NCBI GenBank assembly: GCA_021784375.1 | Contig: JAJXSV010000024.1 | Span: forward strand, 1 to 15,421 | From: Actinomycetes bacterium | GTDB taxonomy: Bacteria > Actinomycetota > Actinomycetes > S36-B12 > UBA5976 | Length of the DNA: 15,421 bases | Direction of reading: 5' to 3' | Shown here: in pieces, positions 7,058-13,812 of the stretch | How the letters are laid out: every line of letters begins with the position of its first letter | Numbering within the stretch: the first letter of the stretch is position 1 | The notes under the pieces: generated by a model | Told to the model about the DNA's origin: nothing | The model's input: only the letters and a program-made list of their open reading frames with translations | Databases searched by the model: none | Program-made: the position numbers and the translations under genes

Positions 7058-7971
7058 TCGTCCACCAGGCTGCGGCCGGTGAGGCGGAGGAACACGTCCT
7101 CGAGGGAGCTTCGCCGCACGAGTGAGGTCAAGGGGTCGAAGCCCCTGGCGAGGATCTCGCCCAGCGCCAGTTCACCGCTGTCCGAGTAGATGAGGATGCG
7201 ATCGGGGAGGACCTCCTGGCGTTCCCCGATGTCCGCGATGGCAGCCCCCACCTCGACGTTGCGCGCCGAGCCGAAGCGCACCTCGAGTACTTCGCGGGTC
7301 GAGTGCTGGCGGATGAGCTCATGGGGCGAGCCCTCCGCCATGATGCGGCCGCGGTCCATCACGATGAGCCGTTCACACAACTGCTCGGCCTCGTCCATGA
7401 AGTGCGTGGTCGTCACGAGCGTCACACCCTGTTCGCGCAGGCGGAACAGCCGGTCCCACAGGATGTGTCGGGCCTGCGGATCGAGGCCCGTGGTGGGCTC
7501 GTCGAGGAGCAGGATCTCGGGCTCGTTCACCAGCGCGCGGGCGATGGTGAGCCGGCGTTTCATGCCACCGCTGAGTGCGTTGACCTTGGCGTCGCGCTTC
7601 TCCTCGAGCTGGGCGAAGGCCAGCAACTCGTCCACCTTGGGTTTGAGGAACGCGCGCGACAGGCCGAAGTAGCGGCCGTACACGTACAGGTTCTCGGCGC
7701 AGGTGAGCTCGGTGTCGAGGTTGCCCTCCTGCGGTACGACACCGAGGTGGGCGCGGATCTCCGGACCGTTCCGGTTCGGATCCTTGCCCAGGATCTCCAA
7801 CTCACCCGAGGTCCGCCGTGTGGTGGAGGCGATCATGCGCATCGTCGTCGACTTGCCAGCGCCATTCGGGCCGAGTAGCCCGAAGGACTCGCCGCGGCGC
7901 ACCTCGAAGTCGATCCCGTCGACGGCATTCATGCTGCCATACGCCTTGGTGAGGTTGCGGGCCCTGATCAT
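7054..7971 (-). CDS. ABC transporter ATP-binding protein, NodI/DrrA-like
   Basis: A 305-residue nucleotide-binding protein. Walker A GPNGAGKST is at residues 34-42, Q-loop Gln81 in VVPQEGNLD, signature LSGGMKRRLTIARAL from 133, Walker B ILLLDEP near 153-159, D-loop GLDPQ, and switch His190 in TTTHFMDEAEQLCER. The GNLD after the Q-loop, the LSGGMKRR signature and the D-loop wording are characteristic of NodI-like ATPases. A C-terminal domain of about 80 residues follows, ending in SSLEDVFLRLTGRSL. The start MIRARNLTKAYG is chosen because homology begins there; the frame is open 21 codons further upstream across a likely terminator, and that extension looks non-coding. It powers the two permeases encoded immediately downstream. 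Confidence 0.93.
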   Translation of the reverse strand: MIRARNLTKAYGSMNAVDGIDFEVRRGESFGLLGPNGAGKSTTMRMIASTTRRTSGELEILGKDPNRNGPEIRAHLGVVPQEGNLDTELTCAENLYVYGRYFGLSRAFLKPKVDELLAFAQLEEKRDAKVNALSGGMKRRLTIARALVNEPEILLLDEPTTGLDPQARHILWDRLFRLREQGVTLVTTTHFMDEAEQLCERLIVMDRGRIMAEGSPHELIRQHSTREVLEVRFGSARNVEVGAAIADIGERQEVLPDRILIYSDSGELALGEILARGFDPLTSLVRRSSLEDVFLRLTGRSLVDE

Positions 7972-7990
7972 GTCGCCTAGCAAACCACAA

Positions 7991-8013
7991 GGGTGCCGCC
8001 AGGACGGCGGCCC
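7991..8013 (-). terminator. Hairpin between the two ABC systems, probable terminator
   Basis: GCCGCC at 7995-8000 pairs with GGCGGC at 8006-8011 around a five-base loop, and outer G/C bases can extend the stem to 7991-8013 with one bulge. Read on the minus strand it is followed by CCCTTGTGGTTTG, which is moderately T-rich. It lies 35 bases past the stop of the upstream permease gene and before the NodI-like ATPase start, so it probably ends or attenuates the first transcript. Confidence 0.5.
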
Positions 8014-8047
8014 ATGTTCGTCGACGGCGACCACGCGAGGCGAGGGA

Positions 8048-8785
8048 TCAGCCCCAGCGTGTGAGGATCTCCTCGCGGTCGAACACGCGGCGAGCAGCCC
8101 ACAGCGTCACCACGTCGATGGCCAGCACCACCACGCTCATGCCCAGCAGGACGCCCATGTCGAGGGCCAGCGAGCCGAGCTGTGCGGCCACGTAGAGGCC
8201 GGACACGGGAAGCACCACCAGGCCGGCGATCTGCTGCGCGGAGCGCACGTCGGACACGCGCGCGGAGACCAGGATGTCGAGGTTCACCGTCATGAGTGCG
8301 GCCGCCGGCATGAGGATCAGCAGCTGCACCCAGGTGACCGCCTGCGGGAAGTAGCCATGTCCCAGGATCGGAGCAGCCTCGCGGTTGGCCAGCACCATGA
8401 ACACCGCGGCCGCGGTCCACACTGCCACCAGGGTGGGGACGACGGCTGCGATCATCTTGCCGACGAGCACGCTGCCCACGCTCACCGGCGTCGCCAGCAT
8501 GGGTTCGAGGCTGCGTTCCACCTTCTCACCGATGAGCGCATAGGACGCGATAGCGGTGGGCAACGAGGACACGGCGATCATGAAGAAGAAGAGGAAGGAG
8601 CGGAGCAGTTCCTCCACCGCCGCGGGGGTCAGGTCCGGACGTTGCGTGACCACGAGGCGGACGACGAGGGGGAGACTGGCCGCCGAGAGCAAGGGGAACA
8701 CGCCCAGGCCGTAGCGGATGCCCTTGCGCTGCCAAGCGGCGCGCAGGTCCTTGGATGCCACGGTCCAAGCGTCGTCAACGCGCAT
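8048..8785 (-). CDS. ABC-2 type transporter permease (first system)
   Basis: A 245-residue membrane protein with a cytoplasmic start (MRVDDAWTVASKDLRAAWQRKG), a first hydrophobic segment (YGLGVFPLLSAASLPLVV) and about five further spans, including SFLFFFMIAVSSLPTAIASYALIG. The motif ALIGEKVERSLEPMLATPVS is a hallmark of ABC-2 permeases of the NatB/YhaP kind, in which the ER(S/T)LE..L.TPV segment lies on the cytoplasmic side. It is shorter than NatB (about 380 residues) because it lacks the large extracellular loop. It overlaps the preceding ATPase gene by 11 bases, so the two are surely one system. Substrate is unknown. Confidence 0.88.
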   Translation of the reverse strand: MRVDDAWTVASKDLRAAWQRKGIRYGLGVFPLLSAASLPLVVRLVVTQRPDLTPAAVEELLRSFLFFFMIAVSSLPTAIASYALIGEKVERSLEPMLATPVSVGSVLVGKMIAAVVPTLVAVWTAAAVFMVLANREAAPILGHGYFPQAVTWVQLLILMPAAALMTVNLDILVSARVSDVRSAQQIAGLVVLPVSGLYVAAQLGSLALDMGVLLGMSVVVLAIDVVTLWAARRVFDREEILTRWG

Positions 8786-9674
8786 CGGCGATCGCCTCCA
8801 GGTACACGGATTCCAACGTGGGCCGCTCGGGTGCCACCTGCGTGATCCGGCCCCCCGCGTCGACGAGCGCCGCCACCAGGTCCGGGACGGCGGCCCCTAC
8901 ACGCAGGTGCACGAGCAGGCCCGTCCCGGTGGCTTCGACCGGTCGGTCGGACAGCGCCTGTGCCGCCGCGCGCACCGCGTCCGTTGAGTCCTCGACGCCG
9001 ACGCGGATCACTTCGGCGTGCGGCTCGGTGGGGGAGAGCAGCCGCAGCAGTCGCGTGTGCAGGATGCCGATGCGATCGCAGGTGCGCTCCGCCTCCTCCA
9101 GCCGGTGCGTGTTCACCACGACGGTGCAGCCGCGGCCGCGAAGTTCGAGGAGCAGTTCGCGCACCTCCAGCGAGGCTGCGGGATCGAGGTTCGCCGTCGG
9201 CTCGTCCAACAGCACCAGCCGCGGCTCGTTGATGAGTGCCCGGGCCAGCGCCAGTCGCTGCTTCATCCCCTTGGACAGGGTGGACACCGCTGCATCGGCA
9301 CGGTCCATCAACGACAGTCGCTCGAGCAGCCCGTCCACTCGCGCGCGGCGATCGCGCACGTGGTGGAGTCGCGCGAAGAAGTCCAGGGTCTGCCGGGGCG
9401 AGAGATCGGAGTAGAGCCCGTTCTCCTCCGGCAGGATGCCGAGCGCTGCGCGCACGATGTCGGCCTGCCGCGGATCCGCGACGTCCCGACCGTCGACGAA
9501 GGCGGCACCGCTGGTGATGCCGATGAGGCCGGCGATCATGAGCATGGTCGTGGTCTTGCCGGCACCGTTGGGCCCCAGCAGGCCGAACACCTCGCCATCG
9601 GGGATGGTGAGCGTGAGGTCGTCGACCGCCAGCAATGATCCGAAGCGGCGAGTCAGGCCCTGGGTCTCGATCAC
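8775..9674 (-). CDS. ABC transporter ATP-binding protein, NatA-like (first system)
   Basis: A 299-residue ATPase: Walker A GPNGAGKTT at residues 34-42, signature LSKGMKQRLALARAL from 133 (third position Lys instead of Gly), Walker B LVLLDEP at 153-159, D-loop NLDP, and switch His190 in NTHRLEEAERTCDR. The Q-loop region reads ILPEENGLY, with Glu replacing Gln; both that and LSKGM are common in the NatA-like branch. A C-terminal regulatory-type domain of about 90 residues follows. The start codon is GTG, chosen because homology begins there and a strong Shine-Dalgarno sequence (GGAGG at 9681-9685 on the complementary strand) lies six bases before it. It is the first gene of this ABC block and powers the overlapping downstream permease. 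Confidence 0.93.
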   Translation of the reverse strand: MIETQGLTRRFGSLLAVDDLTLTIPDGEVFGLLGPNGAGKTTTMLMIAGLIGITSGAAFVDGRDVADPRQADIVRAALGILPEENGLYSDLSPRQTLDFFARLHHVRDRRARVDGLLERLSLMDRADAAVSTLSKGMKQRLALARALINEPRLVLLDEPTANLDPAASLEVRELLLELRGRGCTVVVNTHRLEEAERTCDRIGILHTRLLRLLSPTEPHAEVIRVGVEDSTDAVRAAAQALSDRPVEATGTGLLVHLRVGAAVPDLVAALVDAGGRITQVAPERPTLESVYLEAIADAR

Positions 9675-9692
9675 GCGCCACCTCCCGCCGGG

Positions 9693-9698
9693 AGCCTA
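9693..9698 (-). promoter_or_regulatory. Candidate -10 element (TAGGCT) of the first ABC operon
   Basis: On the minus strand TAGGCT fits the actinobacterial -10 pattern TANNNT and would place the transcript start about 12 bases before the GTG start, just ahead of the Shine-Dalgarno sequence. No convincing -35 is seen. The same hexamer occurs before mshC in this window. Confidence 0.35.
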
Positions 9699-9710
9699 CG
9701 GACAATGCAG

Positions 9711-9740
9711 AGGGCCCGCGGAGTGGAGTCCACGGGCCCT
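9711..9740 (-). terminator. GC-rich hairpin 3' of tRNA-Leu, probable terminator
   Basis: AGGGCCCGCGG at 9711-9721 pairs with CCACGGGCCCT at 9730-9740 (one mismatch, or wobble on one strand) around an eight-base loop. It begins four bases beyond the 3' end of the tRNA on its transcribed strand. The run after it is not T-rich, so it is either a terminator without a U-tract, as is common in actinobacteria, or a signal for 3' processing. Confidence 0.5.
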
Positions 9741-9743
9741 GCG

Positions 9744-9827
9744 TGTCCGAGGGGGGACTTGAACCCCCATCCCCTTGCGAGGACTAGCACCTCAAGCTAG
9801 CGCGTCTGCCTATTCCGCCACTCGGAC
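9744..9827 (-). tRNA. tRNA-Leu (anticodon GAG)
   Basis: The 84-base minus-strand sequence folds as a class II tRNA. The acceptor stem pairs GTCCGAG (from 9827) with CTCGGAC, followed by discriminator A at 9744. The D-arm has the TGGCGGAATAGGCAGA pattern, the anticodon stem CTAGC/GCTAG encloses the loop TTGAGGT with anticodon GAG, a long variable arm follows, and the T-arm is GGGGGTTCAAGTCCCCC. Discriminator A and the long variable arm are leucine identity features. It reads CUC and CUU codons. CCA is not encoded, so it must be added after transcription. Confidence 0.96.
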
Positions 9828-9849
9828 AAGTGGTGCTGGTGCGGGCGGA

Positions 9850-9879
9850 ACCATACCGCGCGGTGACATGGCGCTCCAA
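9850..9879 (-). promoter_or_regulatory. Candidate tRNA-Leu promoter
   Basis: On the minus strand TTGGAG (9879-9874) and TATGGT (9855-9850) are 18 bases apart and match -35 and -10 consensus reasonably. The tRNA 5' end at 9827 is 22 bases after the end of the -10, giving a leader of about a dozen bases to be removed by RNase P. Confidence 0.45.
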
Positions 9880-9897
9880 ATGCCCTGCTCGGCATTT
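9878..9897. repeat. Perfect inverted repeat between tRNA-Leu and the M20 gene
   Basis: AAATGCC (9878-9884) and GGCATTT (9891-9897) are exact reverse complements around CTGCTC. The repeat overlaps the candidate -35 of the tRNA promoter and ends 16 bases before the peptidase ATG, so it could be a protein-binding site acting on one or both divergent genes. It may also be chance. Confidence 0.35.
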
Positions 9898-9913
9898 CGG
9901 GCCAGAATGGGGC

Positions 9914-11242
9914 ATGACCAATGCCGCATCCATCACCCCCCTGCCCGACGCCGAAGCCGAAGTCGTGCAACTCCTGCAGGACCTCATCCGCATCGACTCC
10001 ACCAACTTCGGTGATGGATCCGGGCCTGGCGAGGTCGCAGTGGCGGACTACGTGTCCGAGCGCTTGCGCGAAGTGGGGCTGGACGCCCAGCGCTTCAACA
10101 CCACCAGCGAGAAGCGCGGCGGCGTCCTCCTGCGGGTGCCCGGCCGCGAGCAGGAACGTTCGGGGCTGCTCGTGCATGCGCATCTCGATGTCGTCCCGGC
10201 CGTGGGCGATTGGCAGCACGCGCCGTTCGCGGCGGAGATCGCCGATGGCATGGTGTGGGGTCGCGGCGCGGTCGATATGAAGGACGGCGTCGCCACCATC
10301 CTCGCCTGCCTGCGCTCCTGGGCGCGCAATGGCGTGCAACCCGAGCGTGACATGACCTTCCTGTTCATCCCCGACGAGGAGGCCGGTGGCCTCCACGGCT
10401 CACACTGGGTCACGGAGCACCACCCGGAATGGTTCCAGGGGCTCACGGAGTGCGTCGGCGAGGTCGGGGGCTTCTCCTTCGAGGTCTCGCCCGGCAAGCG
10501 GCTCTACCTCATCGAGACGGCCGAGAAGGGGATGCGCTGGCTGAAGCTGCGCGCCAAGGGTCGGGCGGGGCACGGCTCCATGCTCAACGACAACAATGCG
10601 GTCACCGCGCTCGCCGAGGTACTGGCGCGCATCGGCCGCCACCCTTGGCCGGTCCGGGTCACGGAGACCAACAAGCACTTCCTCTACGAACTCTCGAATG
10701 CCATCGGTGAGGACGTCGATCCCAACAACCAGGAGCAGTTGCTGCGAGTCCTGGGGCCGTTGGCCGGACTCGTCGGTGCGACCTTCGCCAACAGCGCCCA
10801 ACCGACCATGCTCAACGCCGGCTACAAGATGAACGTCATCCCCGAAAGTGCGGATGCCAGTGTCGACGGTCGCGTGCTGCCCGGATTCGAAGACGAGTTC
10901 GATCGCACCATGGAGGAGCTGCTTGCCGGCCAGGCCGAGGTCGTGGAGGTGTTCAGCGACATTGCCATGGAGACCACCTTCGACGGGGCGACCGTCGACG
11001 CCATGGCCGCGGCCATCCGCGCCGAGGACCCGGAGGCGATCGCGGTGCCCTACCTGATGAGTGGTGGCACCGATGCCAAGTCCTTCAGCAAGCTGGGGAT
11101 GCGTGCCTTCGGGTTCATCCCGCTGCAGCTGCCAGCCGACCTGGAGTTCTCCAAGCTCTTCCACGGCGTTGACGAACGCGTCCCAGTGGACGGCCTCACA
11201 TTCGGCACCCGCGTGATGGATCGCTTCCTACGCTCCTGCTGA
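9914..11242 (+). CDS. M20 family metallopeptidase (ArgE/DapE/dipeptidase-like)
   Basis: A 442-residue di-zinc hydrolase of the M20/M25/M40 family. Metal and catalytic positions visible are HAHLD (88-92, ligand His90), the bridging Asp121 in GRGAVDMKDG, the catalytic pair Glu155-Glu156 in IPDEEAGG, the ligand region CVGEVGG, and the late His in KLFHGVDERV. The dimerisation (lid) domain begins near KGMRWLKLRAKGRAGHGSM. The family removes acyl groups or N-terminal residues from small peptides; the precise substrate cannot be told. The frame is open back to 9830, but homology starts at MTNAASITPLPDAE, and the upstream part would run through the inverted repeat. CAGAAT at 9903-9908, five bases before the ATG, resembles a weak leaderless -10. 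The gene converges on the aldo/keto reductase gene with a gap of four bases. Confidence 0.92.
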   Translation: MTNAASITPLPDAEAEVVQLLQDLIRIDSTNFGDGSGPGEVAVADYVSERLREVGLDAQRFNTTSEKRGGVLLRVPGREQERSGLLVHAHLDVVPAVGDWQHAPFAAEIADGMVWGRGAVDMKDGVATILACLRSWARNGVQPERDMTFLFIPDEEAGGLHGSHWVTEHHPEWFQGLTECVGEVGGFSFEVSPGKRLYLIETAEKGMRWLKLRAKGRAGHGSMLNDNNAVTALAEVLARIGRHPWPVRVTETNKHFLYELSNAIGEDVDPNNQEQLLRVLGPLAGLVGATFANSAQPTMLNAGYKMNVIPESADASVDGRVLPGFEDEFDRTMEELLAGQAEVVEVFSDIAMETTFDGATVDAMAAAIRAEDPEAIAVPYLMSGGTDAKSFSKLGMRAFGFIPLQLPADLEFSKLFHGVDERVPVDGLTFGTRVMDRFLRSC

Positions 11243-11246
11243 CGGA

Positions 11247-12218
11247 TCAGGCGTGGTACTCGCGTCGGGCCGGATCCGGGTAGTGGCGGACCGGCTCGGA
11301 CACATCGTCCAGTGCCATGGTGATCTCCTCGGGCAGTTCGAGGTCGACGTTGGCGATGGCGGCGCGCAGTTGGCCCACCGTGCGCGGCCCGAGCAGGGAG
11401 CCGGTGGTGCCGAGGCGACCACGCATCCAGGCCAGTGAGACGTCGATGGCGGCCAGGCCCAGGCCGGATGCGGCGGTGACCACCGCTTCCACGACCCGGC
11501 GCGATTCCGAGGACAGGTGCTCCTGCACCCACCGGCCCCACACCGGTGAGGCGCCGCGGGAGTCCGCAGGAACCCCCGTGCGGTACTTGCCGGTGAGCAC
11601 ACCCCGGCCGAGGGGCGACCACGGGACCACACCGACGCCGAGGCGCAGGGCTGCGTCCAGGTGTTCGCGCTCGATCCCGCGCTGCACGAGCGAGTACTCC
11701 ATGCTCGACGCCACGAGGGGGATCGAGGTGCCAGCCAGGGCGGCGATATGCGCCAACTGCCATCCGCTGTAGTTGCCGACGCCGACGTACCGCGTGCGGC
11801 CGCTGCGCACCGCGATGTCCATGGTGAGGAGGACCTCCTCCACGGGCGTCAGCGGGTCCCAGCGGTCGACGAACCAGACGTCGACGTACTCCACGTCGAG
11901 CGTCGCCAGCGAGGCATCGAGTGACGAGAGCAGCGAACTCCGCGAGGCATCGACGGGACGCTCGCTGTTCGGACGACGGCCGGCGTGCGAGGCCAGGACC
12001 AGCGTGTCGCGGTCGGCCTGCTTGATGGCCTGGGCCACGATCGACTCGGCGCGGCCCTCGCCGAAGAACGGCGCCGTGTCGATGTAGTTGCCACCAGCGG
12101 CGAGGAACACCTCAACGAGCTCACGGGCCTCGTGCACGTCGGTCTCGCGACCCCACGTCATGGTGCCCAGTCCATGCGGTGAGACGAGGAGGCCGGAACG
12201 GCCGAGCGTGCGGTTCAT
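11247..12218 (-). CDS. Aldo/keto reductase-family protein with degenerate catalytic tetrad
   Basis: A 323-residue protein with the AKR (beta/alpha)8 barrel pattern: RTLGRSGLLVSPHGLGTMTW at the N-terminus, GGNYIDTAPFFGEGRAES, SLDASLATLDVEYVDVWFVD, RTRYVGVGNYSGWQ, VASSMEYSLVQRG, and the cofactor-end PWSPLGRGVLTGKY. NADPH-dependent AKRs use Asp-Tyr-Lys-His. Here Asp47 is present, but the Tyr position is Phe52 (FFG where YG is expected), the Lys position is His78 (LASHAG), and the His position is Asp118 (FVDRWD). Each codon was read directly. The protein may therefore be a non-reductase or have shifted chemistry. The start at 12218 fits homology; the frame is open 57 codons further upstream into promoter sequence. 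No Shine-Dalgarno sequence is visible and a leaderless promoter is likely. Confidence 0.88.
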   Translation of the reverse strand: MNRTLGRSGLLVSPHGLGTMTWGRETDVHEARELVEVFLAAGGNYIDTAPFFGEGRAESIVAQAIKQADRDTLVLASHAGRRPNSERPVDASRSSLLSSLDASLATLDVEYVDVWFVDRWDPLTPVEEVLLTMDIAVRSGRTRYVGVGNYSGWQLAHIAALAGTSIPLVASSMEYSLVQRGIEREHLDAALRLGVGVVPWSPLGRGVLTGKYRTGVPADSRGASPVWGRWVQEHLSSESRRVVEAVVTAASGLGLAAIDVSLAWMRGRLGTTGSLLGPRTVGQLRAAIANVDLELPEEITMALDDVSEPVRHYPDPARREYHA

Positions 12219-12224
12219 GAACAC

Positions 12225-12230
12225 ACCGTA
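12225..12230 (-). promoter_or_regulatory. Leaderless -10 element (TACGGT) of the aldo/keto reductase gene
   Basis: On the minus strand TACGGT fits TANNNT and ends six bases before the ATG, so the predicted +1 is the A of the start codon. There is no purine-rich ribosome binding site before the start, in keeping with a leaderless mRNA, which is frequent in actinobacteria. Confidence 0.45.
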
Positions 12231-12291
12231 AATGCTTCGACGCTGCGGCCGGCGGAGGCTCGCGATGGGCGGCCCCTGCAGGCCCTTCCCG

Positions 12292-12297
12292 TAGCCT
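12292..12297 (+). promoter_or_regulatory. Candidate -10 element (TAGCCT) of the uppP operon
   Basis: TAGCCT matches TANNNT and would start the transcript near 12304, ahead of the Shine-Dalgarno sequence at 12311-12317. No clear -35 is present in the GC-rich sequence before it. Confidence 0.35.
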
Positions 12298-12310
12298 TGA
12301 CCCGCCCAAC

Positions 12311-12317
12311 AGAGGAG
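12311..12317 (+). promoter_or_regulatory. Ribosome binding site deciding the uppP start
   Basis: AGAGGAG ends five bases before the ATG at 12323. A GTG two codons upstream, at 12317, is in frame but would overlap this site, so the ATG is the preferred start. Confidence 0.7.
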
Positions 12318-12322
12318 TGCGG

Positions 12323-13138
12323 ATGTCCTGGTTACACGCGGTCGTATACGGAGTGCTGCAAGGCTTCTCCGAGTACCTGCCCATCTCATCGACGGCCCAC
12401 CTGCTCATCGCGGGTCGGCTCACGGGCTGGGGCGACCCCTCGGCCGCCTTCACCGCGGTCATCCAGATCGGCACCATCCTGGCGGTGCTGGTCTACTTCC
12501 GGCGCGACCTCGTCGAACTGCTCAAGGGCCTCCTCAAGACCATCCGCGAGCGCAACCTCGACGATGCCGACGGGCGCATGGCCTGGCTGCTCGTGATCGG
12601 TTCATTCCCCATCATGGTGCTCGGCTACCTGTTCCGGAACGCCATCGAGGGCCCGGCGCGGAACCTCGTCGTGGTCGGCCTCTCGCTCGTACTCGGCGGC
12701 GTGCTGCTGCTCGCGGCCGACCTCCTGGGCAAGGGCCACCTGGGTGTCAATCACCTCAACGTGCGCTACGCGCTGATCCTCGGGGTGGGCCAGTCCCTGG
12801 CGCTGATCCCCGGCGTCTCGCGATCCGGCGCGACCATCGCGGTAGCCCTGCTGCTCGGGTTCAACCGGGTGGCCGCCACCCGCTTCTCGTTCCTGCTCGC
12901 CATACCGGCCGTCGTGGTGTCCGGCCTCTACGAGCTGCGCAAGGTGGCCGACGGCCAGGTCGCCTGGGCGCCCACGATCATCGCCACCGTGCTCTCCTTC
13001 GTCGTCGGCTATGCGTTCATCGCCTGGATGCTGAAGTACGTCGCCTCGCACACCTTCAAGTGGTTCGTCTGGTACCGATGGGCCCTGGGCGGTCTGGTGC
13101 TCGCGCTCGTCGCGTTCGGCGTGGTCACGGCGTCCTGA
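12323..13138 (+). CDS. uppP: Undecaprenyl-diphosphatase UppP (BacA)
   Basis: A 271-residue polytopic membrane enzyme that dephosphorylates undecaprenyl diphosphate to the monophosphate lipid carrier used for peptidoglycan and other wall polymers. Both family motifs are intact: the (E/Q)xxxE type segment QGFSEYLPISSTAH (Gln13, Glu17; residues 13-26) and PGVSRSGAT at 163-171 with the catalytic-region Arg167. About eight hydrophobic segments are visible, and length is normal for the family (about 265-280). Loss of this activity typically increases bacitracin sensitivity. The stop overlaps the next gene by one base (TGATG), so it leads a conserved actinobacterial operon also found in mycobacteria upstream of mshC. 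Confidence 0.96.
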   Translation: MSWLHAVVYGVLQGFSEYLPISSTAHLLIAGRLTGWGDPSAAFTAVIQIGTILAVLVYFRRDLVELLKGLLKTIRERNLDDADGRMAWLLVIGSFPIMVLGYLFRNAIEGPARNLVVVGLSLVLGGVLLLAADLLGKGHLGVNHLNVRYALILGVGQSLALIPGVSRSGATIAVALLLGFNRVAATRFSFLLAIPAVVVSGLYELRKVADGQVAWAPTIIATVLSFVVGYAFIAWMLKYVASHTFKWFVWYRWALGGLVLALVAFGVVTAS

Positions 13139-13812
13139 TGGGCATCGCACTGCTCATCCGCCATGGGCGGAGCACCGCGAATGTCGACGGCATCCTCGCC
13201 GGGCGCATGCCGGGCGTGCGGCTGCACCATTCCGGCCATGTGCAGGCCGAGGCACTCGCCAGCGCCTTCCACGGGATCGCCTGCGCCAGCATCCATGTGA
13301 GCCCACTCGAGCGCACCCTGGAGACGGCGAGCATCATCTTCGGCGAACAGGCGTTCGACACCGCGGACGAACTGCTCGAATGCGACTACGGCACCTGGTC
13401 AGGGCGCAAGATCGCGGAACTGGCGGATGACCCGCTCTGGGAGCTCCTGCACGCGGAGCCCTCCGCCACCCGGTTCCCGGGCGGGGAGTCCATCCCCGAG
13501 GTGGCGCATCGCATCATCGACTTCGTCGCCCGCAAGGCGGCGCCGAACGGCCTGCACGTCTTCGTGACCCATGCCGACCCCATCATGATCGCGGTGGGGC
13601 ATGCGGCCGGGGCGCCGGTCGACGCCTACCAACGCATCGACGTGGAACCATGTTCGCTCAGCGTCCTGCTCGTGAAGGGCGACCGGAGTGGCGTGGTGGC
13701 CGTGAACGTGCCGCCCACCGGCGCCGCCGCGACGCTGCAGTCCCTGCAACACTGGGAGCGCACTACGGTGAGCGAGGGAGGCCACGATGACGCGAATCGT
13801 CCACCTGTTTGA
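13138..13812 (+). CDS. Histidine phosphatase, MSMEG_4193 family
   Basis: A 224-residue histidine phosphatase (phosphoglycerate mutase-like) protein. The catalytic motif is LIRHGRSTAN with His9 as phospho-acceptor. Other active-site elements are SPLERT (Arg59), Glu81 in ECDYGTWSG, and His145 in VTHADP. LAGRMPGV after the RHG motif and the ECDYG block are typical of the MSMEG_4193 group. The physiological substrate is unknown. The start is set by one-base overlap with uppP. The frame stays open upstream inside uppP, but that extension is not homologous. The gene overlaps the DUF3090 gene by 26 bases, and its low-complexity C-terminal tail covers that gene's ribosome binding site AGGGAGG (13775-13781). 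Confidence 0.92.
   Translation: MGIALLIRHGRSTANVDGILAGRMPGVRLHHSGHVQAEALASAFHGIACASIHVSPLERTLETASIIFGEQAFDTADELLECDYGTWSGRKIAELADDPLWELLHAEPSATRFPGGESIPEVAHRIIDFVARKAAPNGLHVFVTHADPIMIAVGHAAGAPVDAYQRIDVEPCSLSVLLVKGDRSGVVAVNVPPTGAAATLQSLQHWERTTVSEGGHDDANRPPV

Noticed and set aside
7703..8845. 380-codon plus-strand open frame opposite the ABC genes
   Set aside because: Composition is dominated by His, Gly, Glu and Gln with no domain; it is the complement of conserved ATPase and permease genes.
8629..9705. 358-codon minus-strand frame overlapping the NatA-like ATPase gene in another frame
   Set aside because: Arg/Ala/Gly-rich shadow of a gene with intact Walker motifs in the true frame.
9856..9863. 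CCGCGCGG palindrome
   Set aside because: Eight bases of G and C only; expected often by chance in this base composition.
9830..9913. 28-codon N-terminal extension of the M20 peptidase from a GTG beside the tRNA
   Set aside because: Family homology starts at 9914 and the extension crosses the candidate tRNA promoter and inverted repeat.
12219..12389. 57-codon N-terminal extension of the aldo/keto reductase frame
   Set aside because: It runs through the divergent promoter region and into the uppP coding start; homology begins at 12218.
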